Counted from the stretch's first letter, positions 9,787-19,084 are shown. The stretch: 42,702 bases of DNA from Marinobacterium arenosum (GCF_019795155.1 NZ_JAILYN010000042.1:1-42702); one strand, 5' to 3'. The notes: generated by a model from the sequence alone, not told the origin. Translations and numbers: made by a program.

Positions 9787-10953
9787 ATGCGCGCGTCCTG
9801 GCAACTGATGATCAGCTTTATAGTCTGCCTGCTGGGTGGTATCGCCACCGGTGCCGGGCTCTGGCAGAAGGATGTTCAACTGCAGCAGCTGCGGGCGGAT
9901 GCCGCCACTTCGGAACAGGCTGTGCACAGCCTGATGCACAGCCGTTCGCTGTTCAGCCAGTGGCTGATCACCATCGACCTGTTTATCAATGACCAGCCAC
10001 TCTACCTGGCGGCGGTCATCAAGCAGCAAAGCGCGATGCTGCGTCAAAGCATCAGCGAACTGGGCGAACATGCGCCCCAGGCCGCCCCGATTCTCAACCA
10101 ACATCTACAAAATATCGAGGCCGTTATCCGGCAAAACAGCCGTCCGTCCGCCGCAACCGACGATAACCAGCGGCAACTGCATCAGTACCAGGCGAAGCGC
10201 TTGCAGCTGGGCAACTACCTGGCGGAGCTGGAGCATTTTCTACGTTTCAAGACACAGGAACAGCAGCAGCAGTTGCAGCAGGCGGAGCGAGAACATCCGG
10301 TACAGATTGGTGTTTATCTAACCCTTTACAGCGCCCTGCTGGCAACGATCTGGTACTGGCTGCACAGCCGGCTGGCCTGGCCTCTCTGGCAGCTTCACCT
10401 GGCTGCCCGCCGGCCCCACCATGACGACAGCCCCGTTCATCCGGCGATCCGGCGGGGCTGCGAGGAGGTCCGGCAGCTCAATCAAAGCCTCGCGCACCTG
10501 AACGACCGCCTGACGGAAGCCCGTGAACGGGCCGTCAACCAGAGCCGGCAGGCGGAACGCTATCACCACCAGCTCGACTCGCTGCTCAATGCGGTACCCG
10601 ATGCGGTGCTGGTGATCGACGACGACGGCACGGTGCAGAACATCAACCGGCCGGCGCGCAACCTGTTCGGCCTGGTGATTGACGAGGATGAACAGACCCT
10701 GCTGGGCGAGCTGATCCCAGCCTTTGAAGACAGCCTGCCGTTGCGGCTGGACGACCTGAGCGGCATCGAATGCATCGGCCGACGCAGCGACGGCCAGAAG
10801 TTCCCACTGACCCTGAACGTCGCCCGCCAGTCCAGCGACCACCCCGGCTACACCCTGGTAGTACATGACCTGCGCCAGGACCATGCCGGCCTGCACGACA
10901 GCCTGAACGCCGCCCGCACCGACACCGCCTACAGCCTGAGTTCGGAGCTTTAG
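9787..10953 (+). CDS. Two-TM periplasmic-sensor PAS protein, lacking an output domain
   Basis: The ATG at 9787 has an AAGGAG ribosome-binding site 7 nt upstream and gives 388 residues. Transmembrane segments lie at about residues 7-24 (LMISFIVCLLGGIATGAGLW) and 174-194 (VYLTLYSALLATIWYWL). Between them is a glutamine-rich, helical periplasmic region of about 145 residues. After the second segment come a linker, a coiled coil (about residues 220-265) and one PAS domain (about 266-365; LLNAVPDAVLVIDDDGTVQNI). It then stops shortly after the PAS domain at an amber codon. This resembles the input half of a sensor kinase or diguanylate cyclase, but no kinase, GGDEF or EAL domain follows. It may be a truncated gene (see 10951-11040). 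Confidence 0.75.
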   Translation: MRASWQLMISFIVCLLGGIATGAGLWQKDVQLQQLRADAATSEQAVHSLMHSRSLFSQWLITIDLFINDQPLYLAAVIKQQSAMLRQSISELGEHAPQAAPILNQHLQNIEAVIRQNSRPSAATDDNQRQLHQYQAKRLQLGNYLAELEHFLRFKTQEQQQQLQQAEREHPVQIGVYLTLYSALLATIWYWLHSRLAWPLWQLHLAARRPHHDDSPVHPAIRRGCEEVRQLNQSLAHLNDRLTEARERAVNQSRQAERYHHQLDSLLNAVPDAVLVIDDDGTVQNINRPARNLFGLVIDEDEQTLLGELIPAFEDSLPLRLDDLSGIECIGRRSDGQKFPLTLNVARQSSDHPGYTLVVHDLRQDHAGLHDSLNAARTDTAYSLSSEL

Positions 10954-11040
10954 GAGCTGCAAGCTGAACAGCAGCTTGTATTGGCCAGGACTATGGCAAG
11001 CTTTACCTTGGTTACTATACCCCCTACATCTGGCCTGTAG
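10951..11040 (+). pseudogene. In-frame continuation after the TAG of the PAS gene
   Basis: After the TAG at 10951 the same frame stays open for 28 codons, to a TAG at 11038. The first half reads ELQAEQQLVLARTMAS, which continues the heptad-like, glutamate- and glutamine-rich helix just before the stop (AARTDTAYSLSSEL). The rest (FTLVTIPPTSGL) does not look like a domain. The simplest reading is a coiled coil that once led to an output domain, interrupted by a nonsense change (for example CAG to TAG) and then lost. Chance open frame is the alternative. Positions 10960-10978 also form a perfect 7-bp hairpin (CAAGCTG/CAGCTTG) with no U-run. Confidence 0.35.
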
Positions 11041-11111
11041 AACAGCCCGATCGCCCAGAACCCTGCAATTGCAGCCGATACCGGTGGGGCCATATAAGGG
11101 GGTCCGGCCGG

Positions 11112-11254
11112 GTAGGTTTATCCGCGACCGAGCGGCGTAGTCCGCGGATGTCGCCCGCGGAGCGTGCTGCTACAAAGCACGGCTCCGATAGCAGCATAAT
11201 ACTGTTCACTTAAGTAACTGCGGCGGTGACTGTAGGGTTGACTTCAGTCGACCA
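11112..11254 (+). repeat. REP-like elements, GTAG type
   Basis: Visible copies are GTAGGTTTATCCGCGACC at 11112-11129, GTAGTCCGCGGATGTCGCC at 11137-11155, a minus-strand copy beginning at 11172 (GTAGCAGCACGCTCCGCGGG), and GTAGGGTTGACTTCAGTCG plus ACC at about 11232-11253. The last contains the inverted repeat GGTTGAC-TTCA-GTCGACC with one mismatch. They share the 5' GTAG and CCGCGACC blocks with the elements at 152-283. Confidence 0.55.
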
Positions 11255-11379
11255 GGAGCCCGCAGGGCTCCACAACACCTACGGTGGAGGCCATTCATAG
11301 CATCTACAGGGTAATACCACTCCGATAGCAAGCTTTTTCCCTTCGAAAACGGCATTGCCTTAACCAAACAGTAACCCCC

Positions 11380-11403
11380 GTAGCAGCGGGCTCTGACCGC
11401 GAC
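11380..11403 (+). repeat. REP-like element
   Basis: GTAGCAGCGGGCTCTGACCG followed by CGAC matches the minus-strand copy at 259-283 with one mismatch over 24 bases. It lies 56 bp from the last repeat of CRISPR array 1. Confidence 0.55.
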
Positions 11404-11459
11404 AGGGCTTGCGCAGACGGATCAAGCTGCATCTGGCCTGGCACTTAAAGCTTCATCAA

Positions 11460-12710
11460 CGGGTTTTTCCCCGAGATACGGGGAACACCAGCCGAGTCAA
11501 ACCACGCTGTTTATCACCAACGGTTCATCCCCGTGGATACGGGGAACACGCCAGGTCCAGATCGCCGGTTTTCTCGACAATCGGTTCATCCCCGTGGATA
11601 CGGGGAACACATCTTCGCCTGGACCAGACCGTCTTCAACGATCGGTTCATCCCCGTGGGTACGGGGAACACAAGCTGATGCGCTCCTGGATGGCGCGCTG
11701 GATCGGTTCATCCCCGTGGGTACGGGGAACACCTGAACACGCCGGACCAGATTATCGCCGGCAACGGTTCATCCCCGTGGGTACGGGGAACACTTTTAGT
11801 GGTCATGGTCGCGGCCTCCCGATTACGGTTCATCCCCGTGGGTACGGGGAACACTCGGTCAGCTTGAAAACCGGCTCAGTCTTACGCGGTTCATCCCCGT
11901 GGGTACGGGGAACACTGGTGGCTGCCGGTGCAGTGCTTATCGATCAGCGGTTCATCCCCGTGGGTACGGGGAACACGCGAGCTTCTGACGAGTGCTTAGC
12001 TTTTCCGTCGGTTCATCCCCGTGGGTACGGGGAACACTTGATCACCGCGCCGTCTGAGCATGTCTGAACCGGTTCATCCCCGTGGGTACGGGGAACACCC
12101 AAGCAATCGCTGATACTCATCATGTGCCAGCGGTTCATCCCCGTGGGTACGGGGAACACGCTGGAATTGCCTGTATCACCCGAACTACGCGGCGGTTCAT
12201 CCCCGTGGGTACGGGGAACACGAGGTGGCGATTGGTGATGCCAGCGTGCAGCACGGTTCATCCCCGTGGGTACGGGGAACACCCGATTAATGCCATAACA
12301 GGAAGCCATATCATCGGTTCATCCCCGTGGGTACGGGGAACACAACCAGCCATCGACCCCGGCGAAGTCGGCCAGCGGTTCATCCCCGTGGGTACGGGGA
12401 ACACACTGCCTAGCAATAGACATACTTTTTTGCGTTCGGTTCATCCCCGTGGGTACGGGGAACACACCGCCTTGTCGGCGATGTTGTTCAGAATCATCTG
12501 GTTCATCCCCGTGGGTACGGGGAACACACGCTGGGATGAAGGCATTTGATGCGGGCGTACGGTTCATCCCCGTGGGTACGGGGAACACAAGAGAGAAGGG
12601 TTGTTCACAACTACACGCACCGGTTCATCCCCGTGGGTACGGGGAACACTCAACTTCATCGCTGTCCCGTTCGAAAGCTTCCGGTTCATCCCCGTGGGTA
12701 CGGGGAACAC
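11460..12710 (-). CRISPR. Type I-E CRISPR array 1: 21 repeats, 20 spacers
   Basis: Repeats are 29 bp and spacers 32 bp (61-bp period), except for two 33-bp spacers at 12160-12192 and 12466-12498. In plus-strand order the repeat is CGGTTCAT, core CCCCGTGGGTACGGGG, then AACAC. The core folds into a 6-bp stem (CCCCGT/ACGGGG) with a GGGT loop. The transcribed strand is minus, giving the standard I-E orientation GTGTTCCCC...GAACCG. The left end is the old end: repeat 11460-11488 is strongly degenerate, and 11521-11549 and 11582-11610 carry GGAT in place of GGGT in the loop. All later repeats match the consensus except 12499-12527, which starts with T rather than C. The leader lies to the right, next to cas2. 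Confidence 0.98.
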
Positions 12711-12786
12711 TCTAAAAATAACCCATTGTTTTTAAAGAGCAAAATCGACTGTTAAAAACGCACCGAATTAAACGCTGTTTTTTATT
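12711..12786 (-). promoter_or_regulatory. Leader of CRISPR array 1
   Basis: This AT-rich 76-bp stretch between array 1 and the cas2 stop is nearly the same as 17339-17414 beside array 2. The 32 bp next to the first repeat differ at one position between the two. A second block, 51-76 bp from the repeat (12761-12786), differs by only about two bases. On the minus strand AAACAATGGGTTA (12719-12731) fits the IHF consensus WATCAANNNNTTR at all but one position and lies 8 bp from the first repeat. Leaders of this kind direct Cas1-Cas2 integration and usually drive pre-crRNA transcription. I could not identify the promoter with confidence. Confidence 0.8.
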
Positions 12787-12805
12787 TCTATCACGAGAGA
12801 CACAT

Positions 12806-14016
<1,211 letters not shown>

Positions 14017-14037
14017 TCCTTGTCCTCGCTTTCTCGG

Positions 14038-14766
14038 CTATCCGTTCAGACAGCACTTCTTGTATTTCTTGCCACTGCCGCAGGGGCAAGGGTCATTCCG
14101 GCCCACCTTCGGCGCGTCCCGCACCAGCGGTTCATTTCCATAATCCAGATAGGGAATATCCAAGACAGCCTTTCCCAGCCGGTGATGCTCAAGGACGCCG
14201 TCATTAACGGCATCCAGCGCAGCCGGCAGCTCGGCATAAAAGCGCTCGATCTGCGCGTCGGACTCAAATGCCAGTTCAGGCTGGCTGATCGCCACCAGCA
14301 GATTGAGGAACTCCTGATAACCCTCACGTATCTCGTCGACCTTATCGGGCCGATAGCCGGCCTCCGCCAGATCTTCGAAAGCCTGCTGCCACTCCTGCTC
14401 GCACAGATGACACCCCCGCAGATAACCCTCGGCCCAGTCGACCAGTGCTTGCGAAGGCCGATAGCTGTCGCCCCGTTGTTCCAGCGGATAGCTCTCGGAC
14501 AGATCAAAATCCTGGTTATACAGCGCTTCGCCCAAGGTATTCGAGACTTTGACACAAGCGTCGTTCACTGAAGAAAGACAGTGCGCCACACTTTCCGGAT
14601 CATGCTGTAGCGCAAGGTCCAGCACTCGGTACATGGAACCGCCATCCGGGCAGGAGTAGACCGCAGCCAGGGCTCCTTCGTACTGTGCCAGGCTGAAACA
14701 CCCCGCCGGCCGTTCTTCCGCCGCCAGATAGGCAGTCAACTCTTCGCGCGCTTGTTGTATATCCAT
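14038..14766 (-). CDS. UPF0149 (YecA/YgfB-like) protein with C-terminal SEC-C zinc motif
   Basis: The 242-residue acidic protein has an N-terminal UPF0149-like region ([12 protein letters not shown], then [20 protein letters not shown] near residue 110) and ends in a SEC-C motif, [18 protein letters not shown], with the zinc-binding pattern CxC...CC. SEC-C motifs occur at the C-terminus of SecA and of YecA-like proteins; their partners differ. Overall architecture is that of E. coli YecA, whose function I do not know with certainty. It lies between CRISPR array 2 and cas1, 21 bp from cas1 and on the same strand, so it is probably transcribed with cas1-cas2. The ATG at 14766 has a weak ribosome-binding site. 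It is not a standard I-E cas gene; it may be an accessory factor or a passenger. Confidence 0.88.
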   Translation of the reverse strand: MDIQQAREELTAYLAAEERPAGCFSLAQYEGALAAVYSCPDGGSMYRVLDLALQHDPESVAHCLSSVNDACVKVSNTLGEALYNQDFDLSESYPLEQRGDSYRPSQALVDWAEGYLRGCHLCEQEWQQAFEDLAEAGYRPDKVDEIREGYQEFLNLLVAISQPELAFESDAQIERFYAELPAALDAVNDGVLEHHRLGKAVLDIPYLDYGNEPLVRDAPKVGRNDPCPCGSGKKYKKCCLNG

Positions 14767-14826
14767 TGATTCCGTTGGTCTCTCGGGTTAGCCGTTCGGT
14801 CGTGCAGGTCACGACTGGTTGGCGGC

Positions 14827-14835
14827 AGTGTAACA
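14827..14835 (-). promoter_or_regulatory. Possible extended -10 for the SEC-C/cas1/cas2 operon
   Basis: On the minus strand TGTTACACT reads as an extended -10 element (TGn plus TACACT) about 60 bp upstream of the SEC-C start codon. No good -35 box is seen at 17-18 bp. It would let the adaptation genes be expressed without read-through of array 2. Confidence 0.3.
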
Positions 14836-14866
14836 CCGCTGCCTGCGGCGACCGAAACCGGCCGGC

Positions 14867-14895
14867 GGGTTTAGCCATATGGGTGGGGCTAACAC
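14867..14895 (-). repeat. Decayed terminal CRISPR repeat of array 2
   Basis: This 29-bp stretch (GGGTTTAGCC, then ATATGGGTGGGGCTAACAC) retains the GGTT, AGCC, GGGG and AACAC anchor blocks of the array-2 repeat. It is separated from the first recognised repeat (14928) by exactly 32 bp, the normal spacer length. It looks like the oldest repeat of array 2, heavily mutated. Self-complementarity persists (TTAGCC/GGCTAA). Confidence 0.65.
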
Positions 14896-14927
14896 GAGCC
14901 GGCGTGCAAAAATATACCGTTATCTCC

Positions 14928-17338
14928 CAGTTCATCCCTGTGGATGCGGGGAACACGATACGCCGAGCGGCGGCATGGCCGGTGTCGCCGGTTCAGCCCC
15001 GCGGATGCGGGGAACACTCGTCATCTGCCAGGCCACTAAACAACCCAGATGATTCAGCCCCGCGGATGCGGGGAACACAAATACCACGCCTGCACGGTGC
15101 GCGGATTCTCCGGTTCAGCCCCCGGATGCGGGGAACACATCAGGCTCGTCCGGTATCGCCTGCATGATCCCGGTTCAGCCCCGCGGATGCGGGGAACACT
15201 CGGGAAAAAGTGGCAGTATGTGGTCAGCCAGCGGTTCAGCCCCGCGGGTGCGGGGAACACGGAGGATTCAGCCATAGCAAACCGTACTGTCGCGGTTCAG
15301 CCCCGCGGATGCGGGGAACACGCCAGTCCCTGGTCGGTGGCGCGTAAGGTCAACGGTTCAGCCCCGCGGATGCGGGGAACACCATGGTGTGCACGGAGGT
15401 GTCGAGAATCGGATCGGTTCAGCCCCGCGGATGCGGGGAACACCCGTGAAACTGGAACGATACGGTTCGTATACGCGGTTCAGCCCTGCGGATGCGGGGA
15501 ACACGAAATCGGCCGGCGTGACGTTAACCCGCTCGACGGTTCAGCCCCGCGGATGCGGGGAACACATCCGGGCTGGAAAAATCGACCTCCTCGTCTTCGG
15601 TTCAGCCCCGCGGATGCGGGGAACACAGAAAAAGAGTGAGACGGCGCGTTACCGGGCGCGGTTCAGCCCCGCGGATGCGGGGAACACACAGGACCCGCAA
15701 CGTCTGGCGCTGACCATTGCGGTTCAGCCCCGCGGATGCGGGGAACACACAAATGCGTCCGGCTCGGGTTTTGCTGTCGGCGGTTCAGCCCCGCGGATGC
15801 GGGGAACACAACATACATCATCCATCCAACCTCCTCGTCAGCGGTTCAGCCCCGCGGATGCGGGGAACACCGCGCGGTCGGCTCCGGCTGCGTCGATGAC
15901 TACGGTTCAGCCCCGCGGATGCGGGGAACACTAGCACGCTTCCCGCTGGTTGCCCTGGTAACTACGGTTCAGCCCCGCGGATGCGGGGAACACGAACGCG
16001 CCGTAGCGATCCGGCCCGAGCACCATCGGTTCAGCCCCGCGGATGCGGGGAACACCTGCGGAACCCCCAGATCGAGGTCCAGCGTCTCGGTTCAGCCCCG
16101 CGGATGCGGGGAACACAGCAGCAGGCCATAGCGCTCGACATCAAGCTACGGTTCAGCCCCGCGGATGCGGGGAACACCTGTCTGATGGCACGGTATACGC
16201 AGTGACGCGCGGTTCAGCCCCGCGGATGCGGGGAACACCGATGCACGATATTGGTAAATATTTTTGGCATCGGTTCAGCCCCGCGGATGCGGGGAACACC
16301 GCAAAACATCTGAGATAGCCGCCGCCGAAACCGGTTCAGCCCCGCGGATGCGGGGAACACTGTGATCGCTACAGGGTTGAGTACCTGTATCACGGTTCAG
16401 CCCCGCGGATGCGGGGAACACGCAGCGTACCATATGGACACAACGCTGGTTCATCGGTTCAGCCCCGCGGATGCGGGGAACACCGGGCGCTGAAGTATTA
16501 CGAGGCCGTCTACTACGGTTCAGCCCCGCGGATGCGGGGAACACGACTTGGAAAGCAATACCATATTCACCAAAAACGGTTCAGCCCCGCGGATGCGGGG
16601 AACACATCAAACTCAACAAAACGGCCAGTCAGCCAGTCGGTTCAGCCCCGCGGATGCGGGGAACACAACCGCTGGGATAACAAATCGTACCTGGGCGGCG
16701 GTTCAGCCCCGCGGATGCGGGGAACACTTGCTAATAGTCTCGTGGGCAGCGTCTGCGGCCGGTTCAGCCCCGCGGATGCGGGGAACACCATTCAACGTTC
16801 TGGCGAGTTCCAAGTATAACCGGTTCAGCCCCGCGGATGCGGGGAACACCACCACTTTTGTTGAGCGTTATGATGGTCTAACGGTTCAGCCCCGCGGATG
16901 CGGGGAACACCTGGTCACCTATCTGGCGCCCGACCATTAGCGCGGTTCAGCCCCGCGGATGCGGGGAACACGCCCTGGCGGCAGTGACCTTCAGCAACAC
17001 CTGCGGTTCAGCCCCGCGGATGCGGGGAACACTTCTTGGTTGTGGATGGTGAACATGGTTGATCCGGTTCAGCCCCGCGGATGCGGGGAACACCTGTCGA
17101 GTGCATCGCACATCTCGTCGGTCGGCGGTTCAGCCCCGCGGATGCGGGGAACACCCATCCAACACCGTCTCCGACGCGAGTGATTTCGGTTCAGCCCCGC
17201 GGATGCGGGGAACACACCACGTCAAAGCATTCTCGCTGGATGGCTACCGGTTCAGCCCCGCGGATGCGGGGAACACGGCAGTCAGATAGTCTAGCCATGA
17301 TTTAGGCCGCGGTTCAGCCCCGCGGATGCGGGGAACAC
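14928..17338 (-). CRISPR. Type I-E CRISPR array 2: 40 repeats, 39 spacers
   Basis: Repeats are 29 bp on a 61-bp period. In plus-strand order: CGGTTCAG, core CCCCGCGGATGCGGGG, then AACAC. The stem is CCCCGC/GCGGGG with a GGAT loop. Four spacers are 33 bp (15932-15964, 15994-16026, 16422-16454, 17277-17309). Leader-distal repeats vary: 14928 is degenerate and has CATCCCTGTGG like array 1, 15050 begins TGATT, 15111-15138 is 28 bp (one base lost), 15232 has GGGT in the loop and 15476 has a CCTG change. The 30 later repeats are uniform. The minus strand is transcribed, with the leader at the right, next to cas6e. No spacer is visibly shared with array 1, and by eye none matches other parts of this window. 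Confidence 0.98.
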
Positions 17339-17414
17339 TCTAAACATAACCCATTGTTTTTAAAGAGCAAATTAACCCGGTAAAAATCCACCGAATTAAA
17401 CACTGTTTTTTAAC
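17339..17414 (-). promoter_or_regulatory. Leader of CRISPR array 2
   Basis: This is a near-copy of the array 1 leader (12711-12786). The IHF-like site AAACAATGGGTTA (17347-17359) is again 8 bp from the first repeat, and the distal block with AATTCGGTG (17389-17414) is again 51-76 bp away. Equal spacing at both arrays suggests both are recognised by the same Cas1-Cas2 and host factor. Homology ends near 17414. Confidence 0.8.
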
Positions 17415-17440
17415 CGTTCGGATAGCGCTATAAAAAGCGT

Positions 17441-17470
17441 TAAAAAACGGGAGGTGTGGCCTCCCGTTTC
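17441..17470 (-). terminator. Intrinsic terminator after cas6e
   Basis: On the minus strand AAACGGGAGG and CCTCCCGTTT (17460-17469 and 17445-17454) form a 10-bp stem around a 5-nt loop, followed by TTTTTTA. It lies 29 bp past the cas6e stop. It should end the cas3-cas6e transcript before the array 2 leader. Confidence 0.85.
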
Positions 17471-17498
17471 TGCCGCCGGTTGCGCTTTAACCGAACGG

Positions 17499-18341
17499 TT
17501 AGAGCCGGCGGACCAGCATCAGGCCGCAGCCGAAGGCGCGGGCTTTGCCGAGCCCCTGGTGCAGCATCCGGGTAAACCGCTCCGGGTCGGTGACGGTCAG
17601 CGCGCCCTGGTAGTCGACGCTACTGAAGCCGGCGTTGCGGCCCTTCTCCGGCAGCGGTCGCCACTCGTAGCCGGTGGCTTCCAGGGCATTGCCTGCCAGC
17701 TGGAAGCCGTTGCGCTCGGCACGCAGCTCGAGCCAGTCGAACAGCGCCTGATCGACCTGCCGACGCAACAGTTGCTGCAATGGCAACATCCCACCGCCGG
17801 AAAGTTCGGCCTGGTCGGCCAGCTCCGTTGGCAGCAGATGCCGGAGACGGTCACCGTCCAGTTGGCCAAGCCGGGCCAGCTTATCCCCTTTGTCACCACT
17901 GTCCGGCAGGCCGGCGGCACGGCAGAGCTGACAGAGCAACTGGTGCTGGCTGTCCATCACCACGTCGTGGTTGACGGAGTTCTTGCGGCCCGGCTGGCGG
18001 CGGCTGACCACCGGGTTGGCACGCAGCTTGAACGTCAGCCTGTCGCCGGCCCGAAGCTGTGGTTGGTATTGCGTGGACTCAACCCGGAACAACGGTGAAT
18101 CCTGCGACGGCGGCTCAGGCGACAGCAGGTAGAACATCGGCCGGCGGCGATCGCCGCCTTGGCGGTCTTCACGCTCTTCCCGGAACAGGAAGTCGCGCCG
18201 CTGGCCATCGCGACCGGGAAACAGATCCCAGAGCAGCCGGTGCATGCCGTAGCCGTTGCCGGCGATCAACAGTGCCAAATGCGAGCTGTCGGCGATCTGC
18301 GGTTTCAGGGTGATGCGTGACAGGTAGCTCAGCTCACTCAT
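17499..18341 (-). CDS. cas6e: CRISPR pre-crRNA endoribonuclease Cas6e (CasE/Cse3), long form
   Basis: Cas6e cuts pre-crRNA at the base of each repeat hairpin and stays bound in Cascade. Start ATG 18341 overlaps the cas5e stop (ATGA), giving 280 residues. N-terminal MSELSYLSRITL and GMHRLLWDLFPG (with the likely catalytic His) match the family, as do RDFLFREE, LTFKLRANPVV and the C-terminal glycine-rich loop HQGLGKARAFGCGLMLV. E. coli Cas6e is about 199 residues. The extra 70-80 residues lie mainly between RLxANP and the C-terminal half (about residues 125-215; it includes GQLDGDRLRHLLPTELADQ). The single Cas6e must serve both repeat types. It is the last gene of the effector operon. Confidence 0.95.
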   Translation of the reverse strand: MSELSYLSRITLKPQIADSSHLALLIAGNGYGMHRLLWDLFPGRDGQRRDFLFREEREDRQGGDRRRPMFYLLSPEPPSQDSPLFRVESTQYQPQLRAGDRLTFKLRANPVVSRRQPGRKNSVNHDVVMDSQHQLLCQLCRAAGLPDSGDKGDKLARLGQLDGDRLRHLLPTELADQAELSGGGMLPLQQLLRRQVDQALFDWLELRAERNGFQLAGNALEATGYEWRPLPEKGRNAGFSSVDYQGALTVTDPERFTRMLHQGLGKARAFGCGLMLVRRL

Positions 18342-19084
18342 GATTCGCCCTCCTGCCAGAACCACTGCTGGCGCGGCTGAAACTGCCAGCGACTGCGCGA
18401 TACCGGCTGGTCGTGCCGGTTCAGCAACTGAGCGCCGCTCAGGTCGTCGTCGGTCGACAACGCTTCACGGGCCCCCTCCCAGTAGTAGCCGTGCTGCTGA
18501 TCAGCCAGCCAACGCGATTCCACGCCTGCGTCATGCAGAATCGGCCGCTGGGGATACTGTTGGAAGGCCCGCTTCAGGTCCGGCGCATCGACCAGCTCCG
18601 GCGCCAGGGGGGCGGCCAGCACGCAGGCCTTGCGACCCAACGATAGCTGGAATCGGGGCCTCAGCAGCGCCGCCTGCAGTTCGGCCAGCGTGTAAGGCGC
18701 ACCGTCCAGCGCACTGAGCGCCACCAGCTGCTTGCTGTCGCAACGGTATTCGCGGCTGGACAGCTGGGTACCGAGCCGGTCGCGGCCGAACAGCAGCTCA
18801 TCACGGCGGGTACGGTAGACCCGCTTGCCGGCCGAGTCGGGCACCTGGCTGGTATGGTAGTCACGCAGCAGACTGCCCGCCGCCTGCTGCTTGACGGCGA
18901 TACGGTAGCCCTGCGTCAGCTGCTGCTGGCGCTGCTCCTCGTCGCGGCGGATGCCCAGCGCCGCGGCCAGCAGGCCGATCAGCGCCGACTTGCTGGGACA
19001 GGCGGCGCTGTGGCGCGCCTCGCCGACGGCGATCTCGCCCCAGCTAGCCATTGGTCCGTAGAGTCGAAAGACCAGATAATCCAT
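18338..19084 (-). CDS. cas5e: Cascade subunit Cas5e (CasD)
   Basis: Cas5e caps the 5' handle of crRNA in Cascade. The start ATG at 19084 has AAGGAG upstream and gives 248 residues (E. coli CasD about 224). The frame stays open upstream into cas7e, but the residues there are not Cas5-like. Family signs are MDYLVFRLYGPMASWGEIAVGEAR, seen as MDYLVFRLYGPMASWG at the N-terminus, RHSAACPSKSALIGLLAAALG, RDYHTSQVP, and SLGRKACVLAAPL. It is separated from cas7e by 10 bp and overlaps cas6e by 4 bp. Confidence 0.95.
   Translation of the reverse strand: MDYLVFRLYGPMASWGEIAVGEARHSAACPSKSALIGLLAAALGIRRDEEQRQQQLTQGYRIAVKQQAAGSLLRDYHTSQVPDSAGKRVYRTRRDELLFGRDRLGTQLSSREYRCDSKQLVALSALDGAPYTLAELQAALLRPRFQLSLGRKACVLAAPLAPELVDAPDLKRAFQQYPQRPILHDAGVESRWLADQQHGYYWEGAREALSTDDDLSGAQLLNRHDQPVSRSRWQFQPRQQWFWQEGES

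Larger units (their letters stand above)
10954..11459. other. Intergenic region between the PAS gene and CRISPR array 1
   Basis: No gene is supported apart from the possible PAS-gene remnant at its left end. The stretch holds several REP-like elements (11112-11254 and 11380-11403). The last 56 bp before the terminal CRISPR repeat (11404-11459) show no further repeat at the expected 61-bp spacing, so the array ends at 11460. Confidence 0.6.

Noticed and set aside
10960-10978. Hairpin CAAGCTG/CAGCTTG as a terminator of the PAS gene
   Set aside because: The stem is 7 bp with no U-run after it, and the sequence reads well as coding continuation.
14808-14836. Possible further decayed repeat (CTGGTTGGCGG...TAACAC) left of array 2
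   Set aside because: Spacing to the next repeat is about 59 bp and the core does not match; only the AACAC end and GGTT are similar.
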